A program made the translations under genes and the position numbers. This document shows positions 27,735-36,057 of a stretch of 64,000 nt of DNA, one piece after another. The notes below the pieces were generated by a model that was not told where the DNA came from, searched no databases, and saw only the letters and a list, made by a program, of their open reading frames with translations. The DNA is from Leucothrix pacifica (lineage in GTDB: Bacteria; Pseudomonadota; Gammaproteobacteria; Thiotrichales; Thiotrichaceae). The stretch lies in assembly GCF_003172875.1 (NCBI RefSeq), contig NZ_QGKM01000008.1, positions 62,001-126,000 on the forward strand, in the 5' to 3' direction. The first letter of the stretch is position 1. Each line of letters begins with the position of its first letter.

Positions 27735-30581
27735 ATGGATTTTATTGTAGGTCAGCGTTGGGTAAGCCATACCGAAGCGCAGTTGGGATTGGGAGTCATT
27801 TCAGAGGTTGCTGATCGCTTAATTACCGTTAATTTCCCGGCTGTTGAAGAGGAACGTTCTTACGCCGTCACCAATGCACCTCTTAGTCGTGTGATCTATA
27901 AAGTTGGTGAAAAAATCCAAACGAATGATGGTAAGCAGTTAATCATTGATGAGGTGCTGGAGAATAATGGTGTCTACATCTACTTTGGCAGTGACCCTGA
28001 TGATGCTGAGCATATCGTCCCGGAATCAAATCTGGATTGCTTTGTTCAATTAACCTCGCCAGTACAACGACTATTTAGTAGTCAGCTGGATCGCGGTGAT
28101 GCATTCCGACTACGTGTTAAAACCCTAAGCCAAACCCACCGTCTTCAACAGTCAGGCGTGACTGGTTTGATGGGTTCTCGTACTAATTTACTCCCTCACC
28201 AGATTTACATTGCCAACGAAGTCGCACAGCGCTATGCGCCAAGAGTATTGCTGGCTGATGAGGTTGGTTTAGGTAAAACTATTGAAGCAGGGATGGTGAT
28301 ACACCAGCAAATTCACACCGGGCGCGCAAGTCGCGTGTTATTAGTACTGCCGCCGTCACTAGTCCACCAGTGGCTGGTGGAAATGCGTAGACGTTTCAAT
28401 CTGAATTTCTCTATCTTTAATGAAGCACGCTTAGCCGTTGATGAATCCGATGATCCGTTCGGTGAAGAAGAAGCACCAGAGGCTGCCTTGAATCCGTTCG
28501 AGAGCGAACAGTTAATTATGTGTAGTCTCGACTTCCTGGCGAACTCACCGATGCGTCAGGAACAAATTCAGGCGGCTGGATTCGATTTAATGGTGGTGGA
28601 TGAAGCGCACCATCTGGAGTGGTCACCAGAACAGGCTAGTCATGAATACAGCAGTATAGAGGCATTGGCCAAAGTCATTCCAGGTGTATTGCTGTTAACA
28701 GCAACCCCGGAACAATTAGGTATTGAAAGTCACTTCGCCCGACTGAGGCTGCTCGACCCGTCACGCTTCCACGATCTGGAAACTTTCCGTCAGGAAGAAG
28801 CGGGTTATCAAGCGTTAAATGACGTAGTGCAGCCTTTGTTGTCCTTGCCTGATGATGCCGTGTTGTCCGATAAACAGCTTGCGTCTTTAAAACCCTACCT
28901 TAAAGATGGTCAGGCTCAGGAGGCAACCTCGGTATCACAATTGATTCGTCAGTTGCTAGATCAGCATGGCACAGGGCGTGTGTTATTCCGTAATACACGT
29001 GCGGCTATCCCGGATTTCCCGGAGCGTGAATTACATGGTTACCCACTGGAAGCGCCTAGCGTTTACAGTGTTGATGATCTGCGTGGCGTCGCAGGTCTGA
29101 CGCCAGAGACCGCGGCAGAGGAGTTACTCTGGCTGAGCGCTGACCCGCGTGTGAATTGGCTGGAAGAAAAGCTTAAAGCACTGAAGCCTCAAAAAGCATT
29201 AGTCATTTGTGCCAACGCTGAAACTGCCGTTGCCTTGGAAGGTTACCTGCAGTTGCGTGCTGGTATCCGCAGTGCAGCGTTCTATGAAGGCTTGTCCGTG
29301 GTTGAGCGAGACCGTGCAGCAGCCTACTTTACTGATGAAGAAAATGGTGCACAGGTACTGGTGTGCTCTGAAATCGGATCAGAAGGTCGTAATTTCCAGT
29401 TTGCGCAGCACTTAATTCTGTTTGATTTGCCGTTAAATCCAGATCTGCTGGAGCAGCGTATCGGTCGTTTGGACAGAATCGGTCAAAAAAATACCATCCA
29501 AATTCATGTACCGTACCTGGAAGACAGTGCTCAGGAAGTATTATTTAAGTGGTACGAGCAAGGCTTAAATCAATTTACACAGAGCTGCGCAGTGGGTAAG
29601 GCAATATATGAACGATTTGAAGATGCCTTGCTTGAGCAGTTAGAGCAAAACGATGATGCTATCGGCTTGGAGACACTGATTGCCGATACAGCGGAATACA
29701 CCGAGCAAATGCGTGAGGCTTTGGAGCAGGGCCGCGATCGCTTATTGGAAATCAACTCCTGTAATAAAGACGTTGCAGCTGAATTAATTAACAAAATTGA
29801 AGTGGCTGAAGACCCTGAAGCCTTAGATGATTACTTAGAGCTGCTATTTGATTGTTTTAATATCGATCAGGAATATCATTCGCAACAGGCTTTGATTTTG
29901 CGGCCAACTGAGCAAATGCTCACGGATGTATTTCCTGGGCTGCGTGAAAATGATATGACCGTGACAACGGATCGTCAGTTTGCGTTGAGCCGTGAAGATA
30001 TGGATTTCCTGAGCTGGGAGCACCCGCTCGTTGCGGATGCCATGGATATGATTCTCAGTGGGGAAACAGGTAATGCGACGGTAGCAACATTACCTGTAAA
30101 AGGGTTGAGTCCGGGTTCACTCTTGCTTGAGGTGGTGTATGGTACGCGCTGTATTGCGCCAAAGTCATTGCAACTGGAAAGCTGCTTACCGCTAACACCG
30201 ACCCGTATGCTCCTGACCGCCAAGGGAACGGATTACGCAGAAAAAATTCCACATGAACTAATTAATCAGCGTGCCGAGCGGGTGAAGAAAGCGACGGCCC
30301 AAGCGGGTGTTGCAGCAATCCGAACTGACATCGAGGCTATTATTGAAAAGGCAGATGCCTTAGCCAATCAAAAGTTACCAGCGCTGATTGAGATGGCGCA
30401 GCAATGTAATCGTGAGCGTTTACAAACTGAAGTGGCGCGTTTGAAAGTGTTACAGGCGGTCAATCCTGCGATTCGTGATGAAGAAATCGAGTACTTCACG
30501 GATCAGATAGCACTGGCTGAAGAGCATCTGCAACGTGCTACCTTAGAAATTCAGGCAATCAGAGTGTTAATTACTGTATGA
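27735..30581 (+). CDS. rapA: RNA polymerase-associated protein RapA
   Basis: This 948-residue Swi2/Snf2 ATPase has an N-terminal Tudor-like domain (FIVGQRWVSHTEAQLGLG) and the helicase motif I with DEVGLGKTIEAGM. Motif II is DEAH in VVDEAHHLEW, motif III is LLTATP, and the C-terminal motifs include CSEIGSEGRNFQFAQ and QRIGRLDRIGQ. Length matches E. coli RapA (968). It recycles RNA polymerase stalled after transcription. The next gene starts within its stop codon (ATGA). Confidence 0.96.
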   Translation: MDFIVGQRWVSHTEAQLGLGVISEVADRLITVNFPAVEEERSYAVTNAPLSRVIYKVGEKIQTNDGKQLIIDEVLENNGVYIYFGSDPDDAEHIVPESNLDCFVQLTSPVQRLFSSQLDRGDAFRLRVKTLSQTHRLQQSGVTGLMGSRTNLLPHQIYIANEVAQRYAPRVLLADEVGLGKTIEAGMVIHQQIHTGRASRVLLVLPPSLVHQWLVEMRRRFNLNFSIFNEARLAVDESDDPFGEEEAPEAALNPFESEQLIMCSLDFLANSPMRQEQIQAAGFDLMVVDEAHHLEWSPEQASHEYSSIEALAKVIPGVLLLTATPEQLGIESHFARLRLLDPSRFHDLETFRQEEAGYQALNDVVQPLLSLPDDAVLSDKQLASLKPYLKDGQAQEATSVSQLIRQLLDQHGTGRVLFRNTRAAIPDFPERELHGYPLEAPSVYSVDDLRGVAGLTPETAAEELLWLSADPRVNWLEEKLKALKPQKALVICANAETAVALEGYLQLRAGIRSAAFYEGLSVVERDRAAAYFTDEENGAQVLVCSEIGSEGRNFQFAQHLILFDLPLNPDLLEQRIGRLDRIGQKNTIQIHVPYLEDSAQEVLFKWYEQGLNQFTQSCAVGKAIYERFEDALLEQLEQNDDAIGLETLIADTAEYTEQMREALEQGRDRLLEINSCNKDVAAELINKIEVAEDPEALDDYLELLFDCFNIDQEYHSQQALILRPTEQMLTDVFPGLRENDMTVTTDRQFALSREDMDFLSWEHPLVADAMDMILSGETGNATVATLPVKGLSPGSLLLEVVYGTRCIAPKSLQLESCLPLTPTRMLLTAKGTDYAEKIPHELINQRAERVKKATAQAGVAAIRTDIEAIIEKADALANQKLPALIEMAQQCNRERLQTEVARLKVLQAVNPAIRDEEIEYFTDQIALAEEHLQRATLEIQAIRVLITV

Positions 30582-31501
30582 GTCCGGAAACGAAAGCCGT
30601 ATTTGATCATCTGGATGGTATCCAGCAGCGAGCCTTTGATTTATTGCGCGACCTGCCAGCACGTCGTGAACTGATTGAATCTTATTTCTCGGTAGATCCG
30701 AGTACTCACGTGGTGGATGGTAATTGGTATGACGTTGATGCTGGTGGTGTTAAGGCGGAGTGGGTAATTGCTGACAATGCTAAGCCTGACCATCGTCTGA
30801 TGTACATTCACGGTGGCTCATGGATTTCCGGGTCACCTAAAGGCTATCGCGGCTTAACTTCACGTATTTCGCGTGCAACAGGTTGCGCGGTTCTCAGTGT
30901 TGATTATCGTTTAGCGCCAGAACATCAGTTTCCAGCTGGTTTGCATGATTGTTGTGATGCTTTTGAGTGGATGCTGGGCAATGGTCCCGAGGGTGTAGCT
31001 GCGGCAAAACAGACTGTGATTTGCGGTGATTCTGCAGGTGGGAATTTAGCGCTCAGCGCTGTACTGCGATTACAGGATTTAGGTGTGCCAGCACCAAATG
31101 CTGTGGTGTCGATTTCACCCGCCGTAGACTTTACTGCCAGTAGTCCATCGATTAAAACCCGGGCAGATCGCGATCCCATTATTCATCCGGCAATCTTTGA
31201 GGCACTGCAGAAACTGTATTTACCATCCGGTCAGGATATTCGTGACCCTTATTTATCACCGCTGTTTGGCGATCTCAGTCAGTTTCCGCCCTTATTGTTG
31301 CAGGTGGGGGATGCAGAAGTGCTGCTGGATGAGTCAGCCCGCATGGCAGAAAAGGCCAAGCTTCAGGGCTGTGATGTCAGTTTGGAAGTGTGGGATGAAA
31401 TGCCGCATGTGTTTCAGGGCTTCGCGCCATTCTTACCCGAAGCGAATCGCGCGATTGAGTCAATTGGTAACTTCGTCACTACAAAGTTAGCACTTACTTA
31501 A
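30578..31501 (+). CDS. Alpha/beta hydrolase, HSL-family esterase
   Basis: This 307-residue hydrolase has the oxyanion motif HGGSW, the nucleophile elbow GDSAGGN, the acid in LLQVGDAEVLLDES and the catalytic His in EMPHVFQGF, the pattern of hormone-sensitive-lipase-like esterases. Substrate unknown. It is translationally coupled to rapA through ATGA, though the functions look unrelated. Its 3' end overlaps the convergent flavin reductase gene by 8 bp. Confidence 0.9.
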   Translation: MSPETKAVFDHLDGIQQRAFDLLRDLPARRELIESYFSVDPSTHVVDGNWYDVDAGGVKAEWVIADNAKPDHRLMYIHGGSWISGSPKGYRGLTSRISRATGCAVLSVDYRLAPEHQFPAGLHDCCDAFEWMLGNGPEGVAAAKQTVICGDSAGGNLALSAVLRLQDLGVPAPNAVVSISPAVDFTASSPSIKTRADRDPIIHPAIFEALQKLYLPSGQDIRDPYLSPLFGDLSQFPPLLLQVGDAEVLLDESARMAEKAKLQGCDVSLEVWDEMPHVFQGFAPFLPEANRAIESIGNFVTTKLALT

Positions 31502-31979
31502 TCTCTGCATAGTCACCTTGATAGAACACTAAAGCGGATTCTGAGTCATCGTGTCGTAGGGACAGCACTTCGCCGACAATTATTGTGTGGTCACCTCCGT
31601 CGTAGGTGTTCCACGTTTTGCACTCGAGTTGTGCGACGCAGTTAGGCAGGAGCGGGACTTTACCGGCACCCTCTGTGAAATCTGTATCTTTGAATTTATC
31701 AGCGCCTGTACTGGCAAACAGATTAGATAGATCCCGTTGTTGCTCCCCAAGAATATTCACTGCGAAGTGTTCGCAGTTTTCAAAGATCTCCAAACTATGC
31801 GCCCGATGATCGATGCTCCATAGGATAAGCGGAGGATTCATGGATACAGAGTTAAAGCTGCTGGCAGTCATGCCGATGTGTTCGCCAGTGTCTGAGACTG
31901 TTGTTATGATTGTCACACCCGTCGGGAACTGCCCCAACGCTTTACGAAAGTCATGTTTATCAATAGTTTGCTTCTGCAT
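31494..31979 (-). CDS. Flavin reductase family protein
   Basis: This 161-residue FMN-binding split-barrel protein has hallmarks FPTGVTIITT, GMTASSFNSVSMNPPLI and HFAVNILGEQQ. Relatives are NAD(P)H:flavin oxidoreductases that supply reduced flavin to two-component monooxygenases. No monooxygenase lies next to it, so its partner is unknown. Confidence 0.88.
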   Translation of the reverse strand: MQKQTIDKHDFRKALGQFPTGVTIITTVSDTGEHIGMTASSFNSVSMNPPLILWSIDHRAHSLEIFENCEHFAVNILGEQQRDLSNLFASTGADKFKDTDFTEGAGKVPLLPNCVAQLECKTWNTYDGGDHTIIVGEVLSLRHDDSESALVFYQGDYAEIK

Positions 31980-32031
31980 CCGTTTTTATCTCAATGTCGA
32001 TGGGCAGTAATGTCGCCCGGAATGCAGCGGA

Positions 32032-32256
32032 TTATATGGTATAGAGGAAGGTAGTTACTAATACAAACATACCAATGACAATAATAGTCTTTTTAACCCA
32101 TGGCCTGATGCCTCCCCCCATTTCGGCTTGTTCGTGTCCACAGAGTGGGCAAAAGTATTGAATTTTCTTTTGTGTAAACGGTGTTCCTGCGGTTTCGCTG
32201 AGTACGCGCGGCAGCATAGCCTTGTAACAACCGCTACAGTTCATTTGTTGGTACAT
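32032..32256 (-). CDS. Small zinc-ribbon membrane protein
   Basis: This 74-residue protein has two Cys pairs (CSGC near the N-terminus and CPLC in the middle) that should form a zinc ribbon, and a C-terminal helix (about residues 52-74) that anchors it in the membrane. A GGAG ribosome site precedes the ATG. Function unknown. Confidence 0.7.
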   Translation of the reverse strand: MYQQMNCSGCYKAMLPRVLSETAGTPFTQKKIQYFCPLCGHEQAEMGGGIRPWVKKTIIVIGMFVLVTTFLYTI

Positions 32257-32462
32257 GATATTTGACTCCAGTTGTGTGGAATATAGTATCGAATGATCGC
32301 TGGTTTGTAAGCTTGAAGTCGATGAATCGTTATTGATTTTATTTATCTTTGTGGAAGCTTAATGGGACTAGGGTGTTTTGCTATTGCTATTGATGTGAAG
32401 AGAGGGGATTAGTTTTTAAGTCTTGTCAGGGCTGACGGAGAGGCGTGGGGCTAGTGCAAGAT

Positions 32463-32651
32463 TCAGGCGGCGATTGATTGTTTAAAATCAAGGCCGGAAG
32501 ATCCGGCCTCAACCCGAGATACCAGCTGTTTAAGCTGCTGTTTCTCTTGCTGTCGCTCACCAGAACGACTTTTTTGATGGACGCCGCCTTTGCGCATAAT
32601 AGGCGCATTAGCGACAGGATTACGCGGTTTATTGCGCTTTACTTTTGCCAT
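32463..32651 (-). CDS. Small basic protein of unknown function
   Basis: The protein is only 62 residues, strongly basic in the first half (MAKVKRNKPRNPVAN, then MRKGGVHQKSRSGERQQ). A near-ideal GGAGG ribosome site lies 6 nt before the ATG, which is the main reason to accept it over the overlapping reading frames. The composition suggests RNA or ribosome binding, but no family is assigned. Confidence 0.65.
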   Translation of the reverse strand: MAKVKRNKPRNPVANAPIMRKGGVHQKSRSGERQQEKQQLKQLVSRVEAGSSGLDFKQSIAA

Positions 32652-32790
32652 GTGAAACCTCCATTTGGTTTGTAGGCGTTTATTATCTGTAACGCTTCTG
32701 AATTTATACTATGAAGTAAGCTACAGATACATTAGAGACCTGTACTGCAGTGCTAAGTTCATGTGGTCTAGTTTTCATTAAGCAGTACCG

Positions 32791-33987
32791 CTAACCTTTG
32801 ACGCAGACAACTTGTTTGAGCGTATGAACAATCTCAACTAAATCAGACTGATTAGCCATAACCGTATCGATATTTTTATAGGCGCCGGGAATTTCGTCCA
32901 CGACTCCTTTATCTTTTCGGCATTCGACACCATCCGTTTGTTTAGCCAGATCATCAGCATCAAACAATTTTTTAGCCTTGCTACGGCTCATCACGCGACC
33001 AGCACCATGCGAGCAAGAGCAAAATGATGTTTCATTACCCAAACCACGGACAATAAACGATCGCTCGCCCATACTACCGGGTATGATGCCCAGCTCACCC
33101 TGATAAGCGCTAATGGCACCTTTTCGGGTCAGATAAACTTCAGCACCGAAGTGATTTTCTCTGGCCACATAATTGTGATGGCAATTAATCGCTTCTTTGG
33201 TTGCGGTAAAAGCCGGCAAGTGTGGCTGGATTGCGCTGGTGACTAATCGCATCATTTCACGGCGATTGATCGTCGCGTAATCCTGCGCCCAACCTACGGC
33301 TTCGATGTAGTCATCAAAGTACTTCGTACCTTCTTCAAAATAAGCGAGGTCTTTATGCGGCAAGTGGCCGAGTAAATTCCCCATCTCTTTTTGTGCACGG
33401 CTAATAAAGTAACGACCAATGGCATTGCCAATCCCACGACTTCCGGAATGCAGCATAATCCAAACATCATCTGCTTCATCAACACAAAGCTCGATGAAGT
33501 GATTACCACCACCTAATGACCCAAGCTGTTTGCCCCAAGTATGATGAAAATGTTTTACCATTTTGGTCAAACCAGTGTGCTTGTCGATGATTGGTTTAAG
33601 TCCGGCATCCATTTGTTTTAAGGTGGATGCTTTCACCGCATTGTATTTGTGTGAATCAAAACCAACAGGCACTTTGGCTTCAATCGCATTGCGAACGTGT
33701 CGCAAACTATCAGGAAGCTGATTTGCCTTAAGCGACAAACGTACTGCGTTCATTCCACAACCTATATCCACGCCGACTGCAGCCGGAATGATCGCACCTT
33801 TGGTGGGAATAACCGAACCAACGGTGGCCCCAATACCAGCATGAACATCCGGCATGGCAGCAATATGACTATGTATAAATGGCAGTTGAGCTAGATTGCC
33901 CAGCTGATCTAATGAGTTGCTATCGAACTCGTCGGTATATATTTTTACCGGTACTTTGCCCTTATTGAGCGTAAATTTAACAGGCAT
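32791..33987 (-). CDS. rtcB: RtcB-family RNA ligase
   Basis: This 398-residue GTP- and Mn-dependent ligase joins 2',3'-cyclic phosphate or 3'-phosphate ends to 5'-OH ends. The metal and nucleotide site residues are visible: VGVDIGCGMN (Asp74, Cys77), GGGNHFIE (His163), MLHSGSRG (His180), CHHNY (His271), and the guanylylated His in CSCSHGAGR (His327). It is at the short end of the family and lacks inteins. Neither rtcA, a sigma-54 activator (rtcR) nor prfH is adjacent. Its mRNA leader contains a peptide ORF and mutually exclusive hairpins ending in an intrinsic terminator (34067-34219), so transcription attenuation is likely. Confidence 0.94.
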   Translation of the reverse strand: MPVKFTLNKGKVPVKIYTDEFDSNSLDQLGNLAQLPFIHSHIAAMPDVHAGIGATVGSVIPTKGAIIPAAVGVDIGCGMNAVRLSLKANQLPDSLRHVRNAIEAKVPVGFDSHKYNAVKASTLKQMDAGLKPIIDKHTGLTKMVKHFHHTWGKQLGSLGGGNHFIELCVDEADDVWIMLHSGSRGIGNAIGRYFISRAQKEMGNLLGHLPHKDLAYFEEGTKYFDDYIEAVGWAQDYATINRREMMRLVTSAIQPHLPAFTATKEAINCHHNYVARENHFGAEVYLTRKGAISAYQGELGIIPGSMGERSFIVRGLGNETSFCSCSHGAGRVMSRSKAKKLFDADDLAKQTDGVECRKDKGVVDEIPGAYKNIDTVMANQSDLVEIVHTLKQVVCVKG

Positions 33988-34067
33988 GAGATAACCCTTA
34001 TTCTCAATTTCCTGACCAGTTCGCGCATCTTGTCATGGGCGATTTGTCTGATCAGGCTCCCGGGCAT

Positions 34068-34101
34068 AAAAAAGCCCCGGAGACAGAGTCATCCGGGGCT
34101 T
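34068..34101 (-). terminator. Intrinsic terminator in the rtcB leader
   Basis: AAGCCCCGGA (34101-34092) pairs with TCCGGGGCTT (34081-34072) around a 10-nt loop. The T tract runs to 34068. It lies about 80 nt before the rtcB start and on the sense strand, where only conditional termination makes sense. Confidence 0.88.
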
Positions 34102-34177
34102 CATTACATGCAGCAACCTTGTGCGCATTAACTGCCGGATGACATAAATTGTCTCCCGGCAATTAAGCGGAGAGACA

Positions 34178-34207
34178 TTAGGTGTTGTTCAAAGCGAGTG
34201 CGTGCAT
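34178..34207 (-). CDS. Candidate leader peptide of rtcB (9 aa)
   Basis: A short ORF, MHALALNNT followed by TAA, is preceded by AGGAGAC at good ribosome-site spacing. Codon 2 is His (CAC) and codons 7-8 are Asn-Asn (AAC AAC). The stop is immediately followed by segment B of the attenuator. A ribosome halted in the first few codons would mask A but leave B free. One at the stop would cover B. The ORF is too short to judge by coding statistics. Its position and ribosome site are the evidence. Confidence 0.6.
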   Translation of the reverse strand: MHALALNNT

Positions 34208-34266
34208 GTATTTGTCTCCTAAATTAGGTGTGAATTATTGTATCGGGCCATTGTTGGCCGAGGCCT

Positions 34267-34294
34267 ATTCTAAATTAAACAGCCACCAAATCAA
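34267..34294 (-). promoter_or_regulatory. Candidate sigma-70 promoter for the rtcB leader
   Basis: On the minus strand TTGATT (34294-34289) and TAGAAT (34272-34267) are separated by 16 bp, with a start expected near 34260, about 40 nt before the leader peptide ribosome site. A TACAAT further downstream (34242-34237) is an alternative -10 without a good -35. Confidence 0.5.
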
Positions 34295-34325
34295 GGTGGT
34301 TTGTCAGAAATTGCTTAACTTGCAG

Positions 34326-35393
34326 CTAGTAACCATTCTGAAGTTGTTCAATTGCATCCGTATAGGCACGTGATAACTCAGTTAGTTCACTGCTGCCATA
34401 ATTGAGCGGACCAACGGATGGACTGATAATAATCGGCTTTGCACCTAGTGCTTCTATCTTGCTGATTAATTCTCGAATATTTTGTTTGTACTGAGCTGTT
34501 GAAATATAGTTCCAGTAGTCATTTGTACCCGTCATGACCCACACAAAATCTGGGTTGTGCTGAGGAACATCGCGATCAAAACGTGACAATAAATCAAAAC
34601 TTGTATTGCCGCCGATGCCTAGATTAATCATAGTGGTGTTGCTTAGTTTTTCCTGAAGCCTGTCACGAACTGTACCCGTTGAGAACCAACTGTCACCGAG
34701 TAATGCATGCGTGCCATAGTTCAGAAGGCCCCGGCCGAGGCTGCGAACTGCATAATCCGCAATGCTTTGGTAACCGCGATAGTTGGGGTGAGAAGGGTTC
34801 TCGTAGAAATTCCAGACGCTCTCGCCATACCAGACATTTTTCTCTAACGGTGTCGATAGATTCACGGTGTTACCGCTAATGCTTTGGATAGTGACAGTAT
34901 AATAGTCATTATCACTGCCGCGATACGTCAGTAACTGTTTAGCCAATAATCCCGACGTCGAATCCAGTCGCATTGAATACGCACCCTCGTAGGCATTCTC
35001 CGCTAAGCGCAGAGACAAATAGCCTCCACTTTCTCCCCACTCATGAGGTTGACCCTTGAGTAAGCCGTAGTGCATATAGACTCTGTGCCAACTTGCTTCT
35101 GTTACCGGGTCCGGGGGTTCAACCGGTGAGCTTGGGGTTGATGGTGTCGATGGCGTTGGTGTTGTTTCTGTAGGAGTCGTCTCTGAGGGTTGAGTATCAA
35201 CAGGTGTGCTAGCAGAAGGTGATGATGCCGGTGTCTCTGCTGCGCTTCCTCCAGTGACCGTAGTTGGGGCCGCGCTACTACCATCGGCATTACTGTACTG
35301 GTTGTTATTAGCATCATTTTTAGATTCTGATACACAACCAGAAAGGGAGAGAAGTGTGAACAGGCAAAAGCCTGTTAGTGTGATGTTTTTCAT
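34326..35393 (-). CDS. SGNH/GDSL-like hydrolase lipoprotein, apparently lacking the last catalytic block
   Basis: This 355-residue lipoprotein has a signal ending LSLSGCVSE, followed by a long Ser/Thr/Pro-rich linker (about 30-95). The C-terminal domain shows SGNH blocks I (LLGDSWFS), II/III (INLGIGGNTS) and the GTND block (WVMTGTNDYW). The expected block V (DxxH near the C-terminus) is not present. The chain ends at EQLQNGY about 15 residues after where it might begin. Either the domain is inactive or truncated, or the His is supplied elsewhere. A role in surface polysaccharide deacylation is possible but unproven. Confidence 0.7.
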   Translation of the reverse strand: MKNITLTGFCLFTLLSLSGCVSESKNDANNNQYSNADGSSAAPTTVTGGSAAETPASSPSASTPVDTQPSETTPTETTPTPSTPSTPSSPVEPPDPVTEASWHRVYMHYGLLKGQPHEWGESGGYLSLRLAENAYEGAYSMRLDSTSGLLAKQLLTYRGSDNDYYTVTIQSISGNTVNLSTPLEKNVWYGESVWNFYENPSHPNYRGYQSIADYAVRSLGRGLLNYGTHALLGDSWFSTGTVRDRLQEKLSNTTMINLGIGGNTSFDLLSRFDRDVPQHNPDFVWVMTGTNDYWNYISTAQYKQNIRELISKIEALGAKPIIISPSVGPLNYGSSELTELSRAYTDAIEQLQNGY

Positions 35394-35540
35394 ATGAGGG
35401 GGTATGATTTTATTTTATGGTTTCACCAGTAATGTAGCAGTCGGCTTGATTGTGGTTGAATGTTTTCTGGATTAAAGGGCCGAAGGGGGCGTTTTATCGA
35501 CTAAAGGTGAGCGGGTGTAGAATAAACATATAAAAATAAT

Positions 35541-35595
35541 TGTTGCACCGCAACATAGTGGTTGCTATATTACGTCTATCTGCTGCACTGCAGCA
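35541..35595 (+). promoter_or_regulatory. Phasin promoter with two 15-nt palindromic operators
   Basis: The -35 TTGCAC (35543-35548) and -10 TATATT (35566-35571) are 17 bp apart. Two palindromes flank the -10: TGTTGCACCGCAACA (35541-35555, over the -35) and TGCTGCACTGCAGCA (35581-35595, just after the expected start). The second is perfectly symmetric around its central base. Placement over the -35 and at the start fits a repressor. A similar site occurs upstream of isocitrate lyase (57209-57223). Confidence 0.7.
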
Positions 35596-35639
35596 TAATA
35601 AATTTCCTCCTCCTTGAAATTTTTATAGAGATTAAAGCC

Positions 35640-36029
35640 ATGACACCAACATTTGATTTTGAAAAAGCATTAGCACCTTCTAAAGCTTTCGCTGCACTTT
35701 CAATCGCTAAGACTGAAAGCCTGATCGCTCTAAACACTGAGTTATTAACTAAGTACAGTGGTCTTGCACTGACTAACGTTAAGTCAGCGATGGAAGTTAA
35801 AGATCTTGAAGCTGCTCAAGCTTACTTTGCAAAGCAAGGCGAGACAGCGAAAGAAGTACTTGAGACAATGCTGGAAGACGGTAAAGCCGTTGCTAAGATC
35901 GGTGAAGAGTACACAGCCGAAGTACAGAAGCTAGTTGTTGAGACAAGTAAAGAAGCGGTTGAAGCGACTAAAGAAGTTGCTGCAAAAGCTGCGCCTGCTA
36001 AGAAGGCTCCAGCTAAGAAAGCTGCATAA
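35640..36029 (+). CDS. Phasin-family protein
   Basis: This 129-residue, largely helical, Ala/Lys/Glu-rich protein has the phasin_2-type segment LIALNTELLTKYSGLALTNVKSAME. Its C-terminal tail is PAKKAPAKKAA, like that of many phasins. It should coat polyhydroxyalkanoate granules. The ATG at 35640 is chosen over an upstream in-frame start that would lie inside the promoter and operators. No PHA synthase is in the window. Confidence 0.87.
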   Translation: MTPTFDFEKALAPSKAFAALSIAKTESLIALNTELLTKYSGLALTNVKSAMEVKDLEAAQAYFAKQGETAKEVLETMLEDGKAVAKIGEEYTAEVQKLVVETSKEAVEATKEVAAKAAPAKKAPAKKAA

Positions 36030-36057
36030 TTAAAGATTCCTCAATTAATTGAGAATC

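Larger units (their letters stand above)
34067..34219 (-). promoter_or_regulatory. Ribosome-controlled transcription attenuator in the rtcB leader
   Basis: Reading the minus strand, six segments occur in order. A is GGAGACA (34219-34213), which is also the ribosome site of a 9-codon ORF. B is TGTCTCTC (34177-34170). C is GCCGGGAGACA (34160-34150). D is GTCATCCGGCA (34143-34133). E is AGCCCCGGATGAC (34100-34088). F is TCCGGGGCTT (34081-34072), followed by T residues. Possible pairings are A:B (6 bp plus a wobble), B:C (8 bp with one wobble), C:D (TGCCGG/CCGGCA, 6 bp), D:E (9 bp perfect) and E:F (10-bp terminator). Neighbouring pairings exclude each other, so B:C with D:E gives readthrough and C:D with E:F gives termination. 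Confidence 0.8.

Noticed and set aside
32735..32760. Sequence near 32745 resembling a half of the phasin/aceA operator
   Set aside because: Only the GCAGTGC core matches, the flanking arms do not, and it lies beside genes of unrelated function.
34069..34102. The leader hairpin as a simple terminator for the upstream SGNH gene or for a plus-strand transcript
   Set aside because: On the plus strand only two T follow. On the minus strand it lies about 225 bp beyond the SGNH stop and after a promoter, ribosome site and alternative hairpins, so conditional termination ahead of rtcB fits better.
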